This document shows, one piece after another, positions 42,729-56,249 of a DNA stretch of 64,000 nt; position 1 is the stretch's first letter, and each line of letters begins with the position of its first letter. The translations under genes and the position numbers were made by a program. Location: the NCBI GenBank assembly GCA_019915015.1, contig JAHBBC010000001.1, positions 248,001-312,000 of the forward strand, in the 5' to 3' direction. Under the pieces are notes generated by a model. It was not told the origin of the DNA, did no database searches, and worked only from the letters and a program-made list of their open reading frames with translations. This DNA is from Auriscalpium vulgare. Lineage: Eukaryota > Basidiomycota > Agaricomycetes > Russulales > Auriscalpiaceae.

Positions 42729-44137
42729 CCTTGCGAGTTGGGCGCGCGTGAACTGGGACTTGTGGGGGGCGCGTCAAGCGCTGCGAGAAGCAATGGTACA
42801 ATGGCGTGGAAATAATTGATAACGAGAGGTCCAGCCTCGAAAGAACGAAGGAAAGGGAGGAGGAGGGGAGGAGGAGGAGGAAGGGAGGAAGAGGCGAAGA
42901 GAATAATGGAGTGATGTGGCGGAGCAAAGTGCACAGCGCGTCGTCGCCGGCGCTGGCGCTGGCAGTGCCGGGCTTGATCGGTGGCCTTAGTCCTCGCTAC
43001 ATCGGTAAATGGCCTAGGTCCGAGTCGCACACTGGTGGGCGTTGCTCCCTATGAATGATAGTCATGCTGATGGTCGTCTTGATGACATGTTGGGAACAGC
43101 GGTCATGTTATAGTTCTGAAGGAGCACATCGCTTGTCAGTGTGTGCGACAGAATCTGAACGGGAGATGTGCCGTACGATAGCCGTCTTGATGACGTGTAA
43201 GCTGGAATCGCGTCGAAGGAGGCCGAGCGATGGAAGAAACGACTCGACAACCATGAGGACGTGTCTGATACGGAACCTCACTCCACATTCCGACTAGATA
43301 TCATCTGTCAAGCATGAGCTTCTCGAAGGCTGGTTTGTATAGGCTCACAAGATCAAATAACAGTCTCGCGGGCCTCAATGCCTCGAGTCCCAGTCTCCCA
43401 AGGCCGGCTCAGGCGACACGTTCTTCGCAATTATTGACCGATCGCATCTGGATGATGAAGTTTCCGAGGGGGCGCTCGGCGTGCAGTAACTCCTTGATGT
43501 GATGGGAACTCCATCATGGTGACGTGCAGGCACCGCGCCTCCTCGCCGACACCGAGTCCATCTCGAGCACGTCGGCGCTGTCGCAGTGGTCGCTGGTGAG
43601 CAAGTGGGATCGTTGTGGTGGTCAGAGGCGAACGTGCGTCCGCAGTGCCAGCGAGCGCGGGCCGGAGTGGGCCCGTGGGGGCGCTTATCTCGACCCGGAG
43701 AAGCGGCGCGCCACCGTCGCGAAGGGATGCCCGACGTGGCCCTCCCATCACCACGCGACTCCTGGAACTGACATTCGACTCCAAGCACACGAGGCTGAGA
43801 CCGCGACGGACAAAGTGCAGTCAATCCGGGCATTGCGTACACGTACATACTACGGTGTGGTACACGATATTGGTGGTATCGGTATAGCCCTGAGTATAGT
43901 CAGCTACTGTCCAGAAAACGGGTGTTGTACAGTATTATTTCTGAGGTGAGGAGGGGATGCTATAGTAGTATAGGACGCGCACCCAGTGCACATTGCGTCG
44001 TTCGGCGACGTCGTTCCAAGGACGTCGTTGGCCGGGGTTTGGGGCGGATCAACCGTCATATCCGCGTCGCCGCCTCTTCACATGGCACCCGCTATCGTCC
44101 TTCGTCCTCAAGACCTAGAAGAACACAAAATATCTGC
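42729..44137. other. No confident gene
   Basis: A purine-rich tract (about 42840-42905) lies in the GPCR upstream region. A plus-strand frame near 43524-43900 begins ADTESISSTSALSQWSLVS, which looks like a membrane-protein tail, but no upstream exons were found. Confidence 0.4.
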
Positions 44138-45700
44138 CTAGCTCGACGACGCTGTCCGGAACCTGCGCATTTCCAGCTCGTCCTGCTGCACGACGACGCT
44201 CTCCACGCGCACCGCGAAGGAGGTCGGCGAGTGGCTCTTGTACGCGTACGGGTCTGTCGGTGCGGGCGTGCCCGCGTCCTCGTAGTCCACGTCCGTGTCC
44301 AAGCCCATCTCATCGGCGACGGCGGCGAACGCATCTTGGTCGTGGCGCGCGATCTTGACCTCGGAGGATCGGATCCGGATGAGGAGGCGGTTGACGACCA
44401 GCGTGACGATGGCCCAGGAGAAGCTGCCGGGGTGGAGAGGCTTTTTTGTGAATGAGGCACGGCGCACTCGGCCAGAAAGACTCACAAGACAGGGTACGAC
44501 ATGCGGCGCGGATCCGCCGTCGCCGCGAAAGCAACATTACACGCGCGGACGGCGGTGATTACCTTCCATCAAGAGACATGAGTACCTCATCACGCAGAGG
44601 TTAACGGCACGACTTACGACAAAAAATGAAGTGCCATCGCGATACAGCGTCGACGTGAGCGCGACACGGGCCGTTCGAGGTTGGGACAGTGCGTGATAGA
44701 TCATCATGCCAAGAATGGTCACCTCGAACAACATCTACTCGTGAATTAGTCAATCGGTCGACCGGTACTCCTCAGAGGGATAACTGCAGGAAAATACTCA
44801 CCGGGGCGCCCCAGACGCTGACAAAAATGCGCGATGACTTCGTCAGAGTGCAGATGTGCGCAAGGTCACTCCATTCCACCGACGCTGACGGGCGTGGGCA
44901 CATGTCAGCAAATCATACAAAGCGGTGCGGGCCTAGCTTGATACGCACGGATGAGGATGATGGCCGAGGCGATCATGCAGCCGGTCACGGTCAGCGTGGT
45001 CACCACGAAAAATACTGAGAGCAGCACAAGGACCCTCTGCCCGTCCGCTTCGCGTCAGTAGGCAGGCAGACATCGCGAGGGAGTGAAGGCGCACCGGTTG
45101 CTTATCCCATAGCAGCAGGACGCGAATGTAGACGAGCAGATTGGCAGAGGAGATTGAAAACACCGAGATGACCGACAGAGCCGAGAGGAGCACCTGGCAT
45201 CTGCGCGCTGCAATTCAGTCGGATCGCGCATTGCAGAGAAGCGGAAATAATTACTCCTGCGAAGGAAGTTCAGCGCGATCGAAAATAGAGGGCCCGGGTA
45301 ATAGACGCACCGTATGAGAATATTTCACCCCGTTGAATCCGCACATTTCTATGCAAGGAGATACAGCGCACGTCAGCTCAAAGCAAAGGTGAACGAGGAG
45401 ATAATATGCGCACCGTGCGCCGCGGCGATCAGAAGTCCAGCCACCGTATACCGATTCGCTAGGAAAACGTACTTGGCCCACGACCTCGGGGCCTTCCATA
45501 TGTACTGAATCTCGTCCGCGAACGTGAGCAAATGGTCATACAACAAAATCGTAAGCCCGACAGCTAGCACGGGATTAGCGAACGCCGCGGTAACGGAAGA
45601 CGAATGACGCACCGGAGAGGTATCGGATTCCGTTAGCGATATGGAGGCCGCTCACGATCTCGTCGATAATCGCCGGGGGCAGCGTTTGCGTTGTCGACAT
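44138..45700 (-). CDS. DUF6533-domain seven-helix membrane protein
   Basis: ATG 45700-45698 (MSTTQTLPPAI), stop 44138-44140, with many short introns. The first large exon carries the DUF6533 signature: AVGLTILLYDHLLTFADEI, then YIWKAPRSWAKYVFLANRY, the YDHLLTF-x-DEI...W...NRY pattern that defines this N-terminal domain. Later exons give further hydrophobic helices (LLLWDKQPVRL, SWAIVTLVVNRLLIRI) and a C-terminal cytoplasmic tail rich in Asp/Thr/Pro. DUF6533 proteins are expanded in Agaricomycetes with no established function. It is oriented like the GPCR gene 1.4 kb downstream. No homologue in the duplicated arms. Confidence 0.85.
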
Positions 45701-48700
45701 CGCACCGACAGAGCGTATTTCGCCGTGATTAAAAGAATGAAACACAGTTCCACCGCTCTCCGCGGACACGGACAAACGACCTGAATGAACGGCCGAAGAA
45801 GGCGGGAAAAGGAAGGGAGGGAGAGGGGGAGAGGGGGATGGAGAGGAAAGTGGCCGTCAGTCGAGGTAAGAAGAAGAATGTCCGGAGCAAAGAAGGGAGT
45901 GCACCGCACAGGGCGCCTTAATGAGTGGCGGAGATTCCCCGGGCACGCGCTGATACCAGCAGCTCCAGACAGTCTCCACACGAGGGGATCGCCCACATCT
46001 GGCGTCTGTATTTGTGCGTGTCCGGGTTGGCAGATGCAGATGGGGCACAGATTGACCCTGCCAGTGCGCACGGCCGAGGTCTGGGCGCCTGCCGGCTGTG
46101 CGGCACGCCCTGATCGCTGATGTGCGCAGCGCGACGCGATCACGTGAAGCCCACGTCGCGACTCCTCGATCGCTTTATCTCGGGGTCGTAGAAGGCTCGC
46201 AGGGGACGACCCTGCGCATCGTCGTTGGCCAGGTTGCGTCGTCAATTGATAACGTTGAGAGATTAATTAATCCCTCTTTCTCCACACGTATCTGTATGAG
46301 AAGATCACAATTCTGGATTGCCGTGGAAGGTGGAAGGCTGGATCCGAAGCGAAGCATCGGACGAGGCACCGGCACCGATCGAGAAATTGTAGCTGCTCCA
46401 GATCTACGTAGCGATGTCAGCACCACAGCATCAGCGATATAAGACATACCAACCGGACCGTCCCGTCCCGCGCACATTTTTCTATGTAAAAAATCCCGAG
46501 AGAGTAAAACTCGTCGCAACCTACTCGGAGGCTAATATACTCGCCGGGGGTAATTTTGGCGGCGGCCAGTGGCGGGCTTCGCGGCACGCACGGTGCGTCC
46601 CTGCGCACGTATTGACTTGATCGCAACGCCTGGACCTAAAAAGCCCGGCGACAGAGAGATAAAGTCGTCGCCGGTCGTCAACCGGTGGTGTACTACTTAC
46701 TGTGACGTCAGTGCTAGCGCGCGGCGTAAAGATATCGACGCCGCAATTCCGTACGATTTGTGTGGTTTCATCAGAGGGGACAGTCCTTCCGCCGGCAGCG
46801 ATCGGACATTGAGCGCCATCAGCGGAAAGGCAATCTGACATAGGGATATGCATAAGTCGTCTAGTAGGTTTGCAGAGGATGGCAGGAGATGGCATACCAG
46901 CATATACCTGAATGATGGTGGCGCGGCTTCACAACGCAGCGGGGCTCCCACATACCCCATCGTCTGCGAAGCGCCTCACAGCGTGGCCCTGACTCCAGAG
47001 GTGACAAAATAAGCGCCCATTTATAACCAAGGACCGAGTTGATGTGATTGTGGCGTTCCCTGGCTGCGTGGACGCTTGAGCATTCTGATTGAGGCAGGTG
47101 CGAAGACGGATGCCGTGGATGCTCTGCTTGCTGCATAAGGAAGGCGGGTTGCGGCCCTGATGTTGACTCATTGTGAGCGACATGTGGAAGCCAGCAGACG
47201 CACGCACTAGAAGGTATTAGCGGCGTGTGCAGGCGAATGGATGTAGAGCTGCACCGTCGATATGTAGCTAGACTAGGAGCCTCTGCTTCACAATGATCTT
47301 GACCACGCAGCTGCGATCGGGGGAAGGCCCTCGACGCTATCACTACATCAGCCGCAACACCTGACAGATCGAGAAGACATGCATATCAGCCATGATGAAC
47401 GCATATAGTTTCATTAAACGCACCGTGAAGCACCGAACGCGTTGCCAAGCTGCGCACAGTGGCAACACTAGCGGCACCAGAGCATGCGATCGTAAGGTAA
47501 AGGAGCACCCAGATTGCGACCGCCTCTGGAGCGATGCCGATGCAGACAGTTGCGAGACCTTGCGAGACCCACTGCCGTGCGATGGTAAGATCAACTTGTA
47601 TTCTTTGCCGCTAATCTCATCAAGTCGATGGTACCGCGAAGCTGGGTGCGGCGAAGAGGAGATCTATCAGCCACCATCACCGCGGCATCTCCGATCAGAC
47701 TCGACCCAGGGCGCAAAGTGATGATTTAAATAACGTACCGGCGCAGGATGACAGAGCTCGTGCAGCCTCATCTTACTGTCCACAGCCATATGAGATATCC
47801 GTATGCCCGGTCGTGCGCTGGAAGCTCACAATTTGTGGCATGGTCGGGCTGGACTAGGCGAGGGCTGGCTGACCGGGTCACAGGATCAGGAACTTTCAAT
47901 GAGGGACATGAAAGTCTACGCACCATCTCCTATCGGTCAATCCCTCATATGCACTCTAGACGCGTCGACGCGTCGGCGTCGATTTCATTGGGGGCCAACA
48001 CTATGAACTTGAGAGGCTGGGCGGGCTCGAACGCGTCGAGTAAGTTCAGCCCACAGAATTTTGTCCGATGTCGACCATTGAGAATGAACGCAGACGTATG
48101 ACGGCGATGAAGCCATCGCAATGTGGTTTTTAGGGCCAGGGACGAGGACGCGGTATGCGGTGCGCACGCGGCCACGCGGTAGCTTCAGATCCTAACACGC
48201 GCAAACAACCGCCCTTCTTCCAACAGTTCAACTCGCGTTGACCAGGCGTTGACGTTAGCACGCAAAGCTTTCCCCAGCTCATCCCAGGCTCATCCACCTC
48301 GACTGACTTCCTTCCTGGATACAATACTCGCGGCATAGTCCCATTAGCTATGCAGCCCCCGCCGACCAACTCGCGACATCCGACCATCTCCCAGTCCGCC
48401 CTGATCTTGGCACGAAATCTCTCGCTGCAGAGGCTCGCGCTGTCTTTTCACTGCTAGGCCCGCTAGCGTGCCGATGCTATCTCGCATTGCCTATGCGGCG
48501 CATCTTCGATACCAAGCCATGCATACGCATCCTGGCGCCCAACGGAACGACTACTTATTACGTTGGCGTCACCCTTCGCTCCAGGTTCGCAGTCGTCCCA
48601 GTCCATATCCTCCCGCTTGCTCACATCCTTGTCAGAAGGACGACCTTGTCTCTTTCGCCTTTCGCCTTTTGCTGCTCACAACGGAACACGTCACGCCAAA

Positions 48701-49950
48701 GCGTCTTACACCCACACGCCACCTTTATTCAGACCACAATCCTACGGTACTCTTCCTACACAAAAGTCCCACCCATGCCGCCTGAAGTATCCAGAATTTG
48801 CCGCTCCACGACCAATTCTGCACGTCTTCGGCCAGCACGCCCACGCCCCTCCCCCGCGGCAGGGCACGTACCAACAGAAGAGCCACCTGCTCGCGATGCG
48901 GCCCACCGGATCGACGCCGCCCTGGGAACTAGTAAGCAGCAGTCGCGTCTAAAAGAGCAGAGGACTCACGAAGAAACAGTGTACGGACAAGGAGATTCGC
49001 TGAGGCACGGCACGAGCTGAATGCACGGGTGAGCCGCGTCCCACTGCCCGACATCGACATGTTGCTGACGTACCTCTACCAGCGCGCCGACCTCGAAACA
49101 TGGGGCTCTCGCCATTAGGCAGACGAGAGGCCCCCACGTACGACGCTCTCGCGGGCCCGCCTGGCGTGCGGTCGCAGGTGCCGGGTCAATATGATGGTGA
49201 TGCCTGCCTGCGGCTCGCGTTACTTACCGGTGCGCGGTCTGGCCTGCTCCCACGGGGTGGATGTCGGCCGCTCTTGGTAGGGGAGGACGACCCTTGCTGT
49301 ACAGATGTTTGGGTCTGGGACAGGCAGGGCACGGTGTATGCGGAGAGCGTGCGTGCCCTTTATACGGCTCGTGTCCTTAGTTCGTCTCTGTGTAATTGGA
49401 AGTCTTTGGGCTCTTAGCCACGGTGTGTTCCGTATGCTTCAAGCCAACTATCAAAGAGCGGCTAGCGCTGGGAGGACACGTTAGTTGTCCATGAGGGTCG
49501 CATCTGGACGATAGTCAAGATCTGGATTCTGAAGTACTGGAGGCAAGCTACCTGGTCGTCCTCAACATTGAGTAGAGCAGAGCGCTGAGATGCAGTCGGT
49601 GAGATTGGGCGTAGGAAGAGGGTGCTCAGCTGTATGAGCGCGGGATTCATGTCATTGCATAGTGGTTTCAAGTTGTCGTCAAGACGGCACTACTGCGGCC
49701 GAGGTCCGGCGCCGGCCGAATTTAGCGCCGAAAACTCCTCTCGCTCGCTTTGCGCTCGCTCGCCTACTTACTACAGTAGTACTACTTCATCCTCAACTAT
49801 ATTTCTTTGGCAACGCAACCTCTCCTGCTTAGCTTCATCCTCAACGATCTCGCGAGCAACAACAGTCAGTCGTGCGTCCCGACCACGACTGCGGACTTGT
49901 CGAAGCTAAAGCCTTTGAATCTTGAAGGGCAGACTCCGGTGCGTCGACGT
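45701..49950. other. 4-kb region with only exon-like fragments
   Basis: Scattered frames include a minus-strand hydrophobic stretch near 47540-47420 (AVAIWVLLYLTIACSGAAS in one frame) and short ORFs at 48487-49020 and 49100-49417 (+). None could be chained or assigned. The region is plausibly a graveyard of membrane-protein genes. Nothing else recognised. Confidence 0.35.
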
Positions 49951-49959
49951 GTTCAACGG

Positions 49960-50145
49960 CTGTCCGAGCTTCCTCTGAAACCGAAAATTGCTTTCGTAGG
50001 CGACAAGCTGAGGAAGACGCGGGCTTCTTTGCAGCAGCGTTGCGCTCGAGTTGACCCATCGCCCGAAGCTCGCCACTCCAGTCGCGCTCCTTGCAAGCAC
50101 CGGATCGCCGAACATGGCACTCTACTTGCATCCATGTCGACAATT
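49960..50145 (-). repeat. Inverted counterpart of 28800-28975
   Basis: The minus strand encodes ERDWSGELRAMGQLERNA. See the partner entry. It precedes A3 by about 1.2 kb, as its partner lies near A2. Confidence 0.65.
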
Positions 50146-50149
50146 TGAA

Positions 50150-51308
50150 AGGACGACGCACAGAGGTCTATATAAGGCGTAGTTCATGTGGATCTGTATA
50201 AACACAGGCGTCTGTCAACCGCGCTCGTATGCGAGCGAATCTATCAACACCACGCGCGACAACGAGGCTCAAGATTGCTGATATCTGCTAGGATGTGGTT
50301 GCGGCCCATCGCATCGCTATGCGATGTATTGACTGGTGAGTCTTCTCTCCATTCGTATGAACTCTGTCGACATCACTGCATCGCCTGCCCAGCCTTGTCG
50401 TGACCAACCGGCCTGACACACACATGGACTCTTTCCCTGATGCGTGGCCGTTATTGCGCATTCATTCACCAAGTCTGCGATCCTCTCTATTGCGACTCTG
50501 ACATGTGACCTTACCGCAAGGGACCTCTCCACGCATTCGGATGTTCTTGTCATATGCTCGCGCACCCCGGCAACTGGGCGGCGTCGCGTTCGAACTGCAC
50601 TTTCGTTGGCCGTTGGCCGGCACATGGAGTTTTTTGGGTCCACGCCCACAATGCTCTACGACGGGGCATCTACTCCACTTTGTAATTACGGCGTGGTATG
50701 AATGTATTCATCGTTCGGCTACGACGCAGCCACTTCAAGAGCATTTGGGAGGGCATTGATACCAATGATCCGCCCCCGACGCGAAGTCTCAAACAGCCGT
50801 CCTAGTAAGACTAGCTTGTTTCATTCATTGTGTTATCGCTCATCCGGCAAATCTCTCCCATAGTAACGCTCGTGCGCGGGACCAACATCACCCTCCCGAG
50901 TGTACCGCTACAGCTCCTCGTAGCGGTTTCATGACGCCGGGCTGTTCCGTGTACTGGTACTCTCTCTCTCTCAGTCTCTTTCTAACTGGACGACGTCGCA
51001 CGTGTTATTGCGCAGGATTCAAGGCGCTTCGCAACCCTTGGTGGGCGTCTCGAACCACAGGCGTTACGCACGACGGACTTGTGCGGCATGGAACGCAGTC
51101 GGCTGCCCCTCTATACCGGAATTTAGCATTCAGTTTTCATTGACGAAACATCATTCCCCGATGACCATTAGTGCAGTACGAGGGCACTGTGTTGCGTCGC
51201 GCTCGTCATGGGGGAGACGGGCGTCTGGGCTGGAGTTTTAAATACCTCGGTAAGATCGCTCCACCGTGGTGCACGCACTCTCTCTTACATACGTCTTCGA
51301 AGCAGCAT
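50150..51308. other. No gene recognised
   Basis: Short ORFs only. The last 250 bp should contain the A3 promoter; a GTTTTAAATAC AT-rich stretch occurs near 51235. Confidence 0.4.
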
Positions 51309-52712
51309 ATGGCTCTCCTACCACTTCAAGTTTTCGTGATCGCATTGCTCGCCGACGTATACGTATACGGTCAGCGCCAATCATTCTACCCCCGAAAACC
51401 TAGCGCTCTGACGTGTCGCGGCAGGCATATACTCCCTTCTCTGCGCCTTTACTCTGCTCACACTGTTGTGCGTGCGCCGGATTTCTGTCCATATGCCAGC
51501 ATTGACGTCACTTGCATCTCATAGCCGGAACATCAAGGGGAATGTTACAAATAAGTGTCTGGCCGCGGCGACGGTCGTCATGTACTCGGTGTCGACTATC
51601 AGTGTAGTTCTCCACGCTGTTTCTTACCTTCAGTTAATGGCCCTCAATCCGGTGGACGACCCTACTGGAAAATCTGTGGACGATTACGCGAAGAACACAC
51701 TCCTTGATAACCTTACTTATTCTATTCCGACGATCCATGTAAGCAAACGCGTGGAAACGTTTCAGTCACGCGCACCTGATCAAATCATCCAACAGTTCGT
51801 TTTCGGAGACGCGATCGTGGTTTGGCGTGTGTGGGTCATCTGGCAGCACAGCTGGCGCATAACCGTCGGTCCCTTCATCCTCCTGGTCTGTACAGCCGCC
51901 ATCGTTCTAGCGCAAAAAATCACAACTGCTGCCTTGAGCGGTGAGGCCCAAGCCCTCAGCAGCACGCCGGACCAGAAGCGTTCCATTCCCACCAAGCTAT
52001 ATCTCGCCAGCCTTGTGCTCACATTGTGCACGAACAGCGTCGTCACTGGCTTAATCTCGTACCGTGCCTGGTGAGTACTTCATACTTAGCCGGTCCTGCG
52101 AACAGTGTGTTAGTACTAAGATGGTGATAGGATCCACTACCGCTCTTCACAAGCGGTGCGCATTAGAATTGGACGCGATCGCGCGCTAGCAGCTCTCCTG
52201 CTGCTCGTAGAGTCTGGCGCCCTGTATTGCACAATCTGGGTATGTTTCCCCTATTGCGTCCTATTTTACCGGTAACCTAATCTTTGGTATGCAGATAACA
52301 TTGATCGTCTTGTGGCCATTCGATTCTTCTCAGCCGGTGGCGTTTTACATTCCCGCCGACCTGCTCCCGCAGCTGACGGTGTGTTCACCCTCAATTGCCT
52401 CCGAAATTTGACCTCACAAGATCTGATGGCTGGCTTTAGGGAATGTATCCCACAGTTATTATCGTCATCTGCGCATTGCGGAGGTCATATGCCGATACCG
52501 TTATGTCTGCTCCTGAAAATCTCACCGCGATGCAATTCGCCACCTATGGCCGGCCGACCTCCTCCGCAGCGACACCGGCGACGGCATTGCCTGAATACGG
52601 TGGAGAGGAAAGGACTGTGGAGTTAGAAATACCCCACGACGGATGCAGCTCGAGGTCGCCAATGCCTGCCTCAATCATGTCCTCGGTGGATGTCGTAGCG
52701 AAGATTGCATGA
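51309..52712 (+). CDS. Seven-helix membrane protein, family A (A3)
   Basis: Seven exons on the A4 plan. ATG 51309 (MALLPLQVFVIALLADVYVYG), stop 52710-52712. Exon 3 gives CLAAATVVMYSVSTISVVLH, exon 4 GDAIVVWRVWVIWQHSWRI and KLYLASLVLTLCTNSVV, exon 5 RALAALLLLVESGALYC, and exon 7 GMYPTVIIVICALRRSYAD with tail. All introns have GT-AG ends, and I saw no stop or shift. It is clearly diverged from A1/A4 (for example LDNLTYSIPTIH and its own C-terminal tail), so it is an older paralogue. Function unknown; receptor-like topology. Confidence 0.78.
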
Positions 52713-53389
52713 ATGCCTGGCTTTGTGGCCAAAACATTTTCATCTTCACTCATAAGTGCCCTATGTTACCCCAGGGGACAGCGCTCCGCTCGATGAACGG
52801 AAGGCGGGACGTGGGTCTTCGGTGCCCGTCATGATTGTTGCGCTTATAGCACACATTAGAAATACCGCCGTTGCCAATCAGTTGAGACCTGTATGGCGTA
52901 GAGTTGCCATGGGATGGTATATGCGCGGCTAGAGGGTATATATTGGCATGTCGCAGGTAATACATGTCCCACAGAACGCTTACGCACTGTCACCGATATT
53001 CGCGTTTTTCTCAGCTGCGCTTGAGCCGCCAAAACAACTTAACCCTCGGAGCCGCCGCAATGAAAAGCTGACAAGGCAGGCGGCCGGCCAAAGGAGAGAG
53101 GAAAGCGCCGCCAAGTTTCTGTCCACCGGGCCCGAGTTGTGCGCATCGTGCTGGTGGGCTGTCGACCACCGTCCGCGCGGGCTGCCTTTCCACTGCATCG
53201 ACGAAGAAAGTGAAAACGGGGCGATGTTCCGTGTGTACTTTCGAAGGAGTTCATATTCCACTAGGATACGACGAGGTTATCAGATGGTGGTCTACGAGGC
53301 GCTGTGACTGCACCAGTCGTGCTTAATAGATCCCTGCGCATGAAACGAGTCAGTCATCGTGAATGGAACAGACAAATCGTGGTTAGGTC
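52713..53389. other. No gene recognised
   Basis: Open frames on both strands near 52950-53307 are short and featureless. Confidence 0.4.
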
Positions 53390-53598
53390 TGCAAGCTTCG
53401 GCAAGCCTGGACATGTCCTGTCGAGGCACGTCTTCCCATCGCAGTGACCCCTGCATGCGCAACGTCAACCAGAGGCGCGCGCGCGGACCGCCTCCCTCTC
53501 CACCGCCCACCGCACTCGACGTCGGTCACCTCGTGTGTCGGCGCATGTGCTGGCGGGCAGCTCGCGGGGTCATATACGCCTGTGTGGACGAGCACGGA

Positions 53599-55359
53599 CT
53601 ACCAGCCTGCAGCGTTTGCACCGGCGATGTCTGCATACGAGCGATCAAGAAGGGGAATTGCACGATGGGACGAGGGAGGGAAATACCGGATTCCGGGTTA
53701 TCTGCGCCCGACCAGGAAATGTCAGTCGACTGAACTGCTGGAAGGGGCAGACGACGCACCGCCGACCATGTACCTGCCAGCATCGTCAGGCATTCCCGTA
53801 AGCGACGAAAAGAAGTCGATGGGACGCACAAATTCGCCTGCTGCGCCGCAGGTTCCCCATACGCTTCACTGATGCGCTGCTGCAGCACCCCGCGCGCAAA
53901 ATCGTACGTTGCAGTCGTCGGCTTGCCATACTGGACATGCGGGTAGGACTTGCCTGTCAGCGCCTGTAAGAAAAGGCATCAGCATCGAGATAGGCAACAG
54001 CTAGATGGCCAGCGCACCGTGAACACCGCCTGGAACGCCTCTCGGAGCGCGCCCTGGCCTAACCTCGACCGCTCAAACCGGCCGCGCCACACCAAATCCG
54101 GATTGCAGAACACGACCTTCACGCCTTCCTCGCCATCCTCGGGGCTGGTGTACGGCGCGCCGATGAGCCCGCGAGACAGGATCACGTCGGACATGATCTG
54201 GATATCGAGCGCCCAGTTGCGCGGGTCGTGGAAGACGAAGATTGCTGCGATAAGCGTCGTGGAGAAGTCTGCTGGCTGCGCGGGATGTCGGACAACAGCG
54301 TAGACTGGGAAGGGAAGGAAGGGGTACCTTGATGGATGCAACTTCGCTGGGCGTGAGGTCGTAGAACGGCCATACACTGACGAATGTCAGGAGCAATCCG
54401 TCGAGAAAGCGGAATCACGCGCACTTTGGATTCCACGACTTGACGTCCAGCGTCGTGTACACGTTCTTGAACCCGTACCTTCGCACCCCAAATCAGCTTG
54501 ACGTTTGCGAGGGATACTCGCACACGCACCCCTCGGCGACCTTGCGCAGCACGTCGCGGCGCCCACCGAGGACCAGGACATTCTTGTCCGCATACTCGTG
54601 CGCGTGCTCGGACTTGAGAATGGTGTGTGCCTGGATGAGGTTGACGGGCGTGATCTGGGGTACGGTCAGCGTGTTTCCGGAGACAAGCCAACGATAGGCC
54701 GATAGAATGTGCGGGAAGGATGAAGAAGTAAAGACGCACTGAAACGCCGAGCTGCTTCGTCAACCGCGCACAGCGCTCATCCTCCCCCATCCCCCCGCCA
54801 TTCGTCATCTTCAACCATCGCGTGAGCACCCATGCCCCCTAACATCCCAGAATATATTTCCCACCAGGATGTATGGAATCTTCCTTCGCGTACGTAGTTT
54901 CTTGTTTTTGCAATGAGCGAGGAGAGGACCTACACGCCGAGCGCGTTAGCGCCGTCCAGCGAGGCGAGCGCGCGCTTCGCCTCGGGGAGAACCGCTGCGC
55001 CGCGCAGCAGCACACCGTCCTGATGGATATCAGCCTGTATTGCGTTCCTCGGTGTGTGTACTGCTCACGATGTCGAAGGCGAACGCCAAAGGGGAAGGGC
55101 GCGTTGATCCCGCATCTGGTTCAACCCTTGATAAGTGACGTGTTGAAGCCAACCTGATGGTGGGAAACGAACTGCTGATGCACCGAGCTGCTTTGAGGGT
55201 GGGTGGGCGACGAGGGAGGCGGTGAGGGTGGTGTAAGAGGCGCGGGGCGCCTGCGAAACATGGCGGTTGTCGACAAGGTGTCGTCAGCCGGCAGCGCCGA
55301 CTAAAGCCGAGTCCGATACATGCTCCTTTGCACGAAGTCGCATCGACAATCTCAAGCAT
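53599..55359 (-). pseudogene. CECR5-like HAD hydrolase copy with premature stop (C2)
   Basis: All twelve exon positions of C1 are recognisable, including DGVLLRG, TNGGG and NPES. Three lesions stand out. The C1 start codon is out of frame because of one extra T near 55258; an upstream ATG at 55359 keeps the frame. In the last exon, GGC TGG is followed by TAG (plus-strand 53599-53601), where C1 has TCG, removing the final 47 residues. Beyond it, a 7-nt deletion near 53515 shifts the old frame. The motif IV aspartates are encoded before the stop, so a truncated product is conceivable, but loss of function is likelier. An extra Glu codon in the SEHAHEYAD segment is harmless. Confidence 0.9.
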
Positions 55360-55429
55360 GGACGGTTGACGAAGGCAACATCAAGAAGTTTTACAAGGCT
55401 ACTACAACTTCAATATAATGGGCACTAGT

Positions 55430-56249
55430 TTTCCTCCCGCGCGCGCAGAAGGTCAAATACCCCCTGCACCGCGGCAGTCATCGCCTTCTCCTCGGCGGCA
55501 CCGCTGCCGCGCGCGATTTCATTGCCGTCATCTACACTCATCTGAGTCAAAATGCAACGCCTCACAGAGAGCGGCGGGAAGGAAGTAATTCAAAATGGAT
55601 GATGGGCAAGGAACATTAAGTATCCGCGAAGATAATGGATTGCGCCGCCAGGCGAGCAGCTTGACAGTGACTGACGCATTCCATCAGACTTGCTGTACCA
55701 TCGAAAAGCCATGCCTGGAACTCACCGACACCGGGTATAGTTGCGTCCAATGTCAAACCCGAGCGCAGCAAGACCCCACTGCATGCCAACCTGTGCCCGC
55801 GCCTTACTGACAGGCCATCCCGTCCCTTGCCATGCCTCCCTGCCCGCCAAAGACGAGGTGCTCTCCGGGAGATGCGCATTGCCTTGGGCGTGACGAACTC
55901 GAGCCCGTCAAACCAACACCGCAGGCAGATGGACTTGGGCTGGAAAAATCGTCGTTTCGGGGGGCGTGCATGGGAGGACGCATACGTGCGCGAAGAGTGC
56001 CGAGGTGGTCGGTGCTGGAGGACGAGGAAGACGACCGAGATGGCAATTCCGTCAAGACCTGGGATTGATGTTGTCCAGCACACGATGAGAGGTCGAGCGA
56101 GTACAAACAGGGTTGCTCTGCAGGTGGAGAGTGACGAAAAATCTGTGCCAATGGTCGGTGATGTTGAGCACAAGGAGAATGGATAACTACGCACCTGAGC
56201 ACCGTTCCTCTCCACCTGTCGCCCGCTGCCCGCTACCGTGACAGACATC
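55430..56249 (-). other. Extra segment in the right arm with exon-like ORFs
   Basis: On the minus strand an ATG at 56249 (MSVTVAGSGRQVERNG) precedes a GTGCGT donor. Internal stretches include QVGMQWGLAALGFDIGRNY. A terminal exon, about 55545-55430, reads MSVDDGNEIARGSGAAEEK and ends REEN with a stop. This suggests a small multi-exon gene, but I could not join the exons or name it. It has no counterpart between B1 and C1. Confidence 0.35.
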
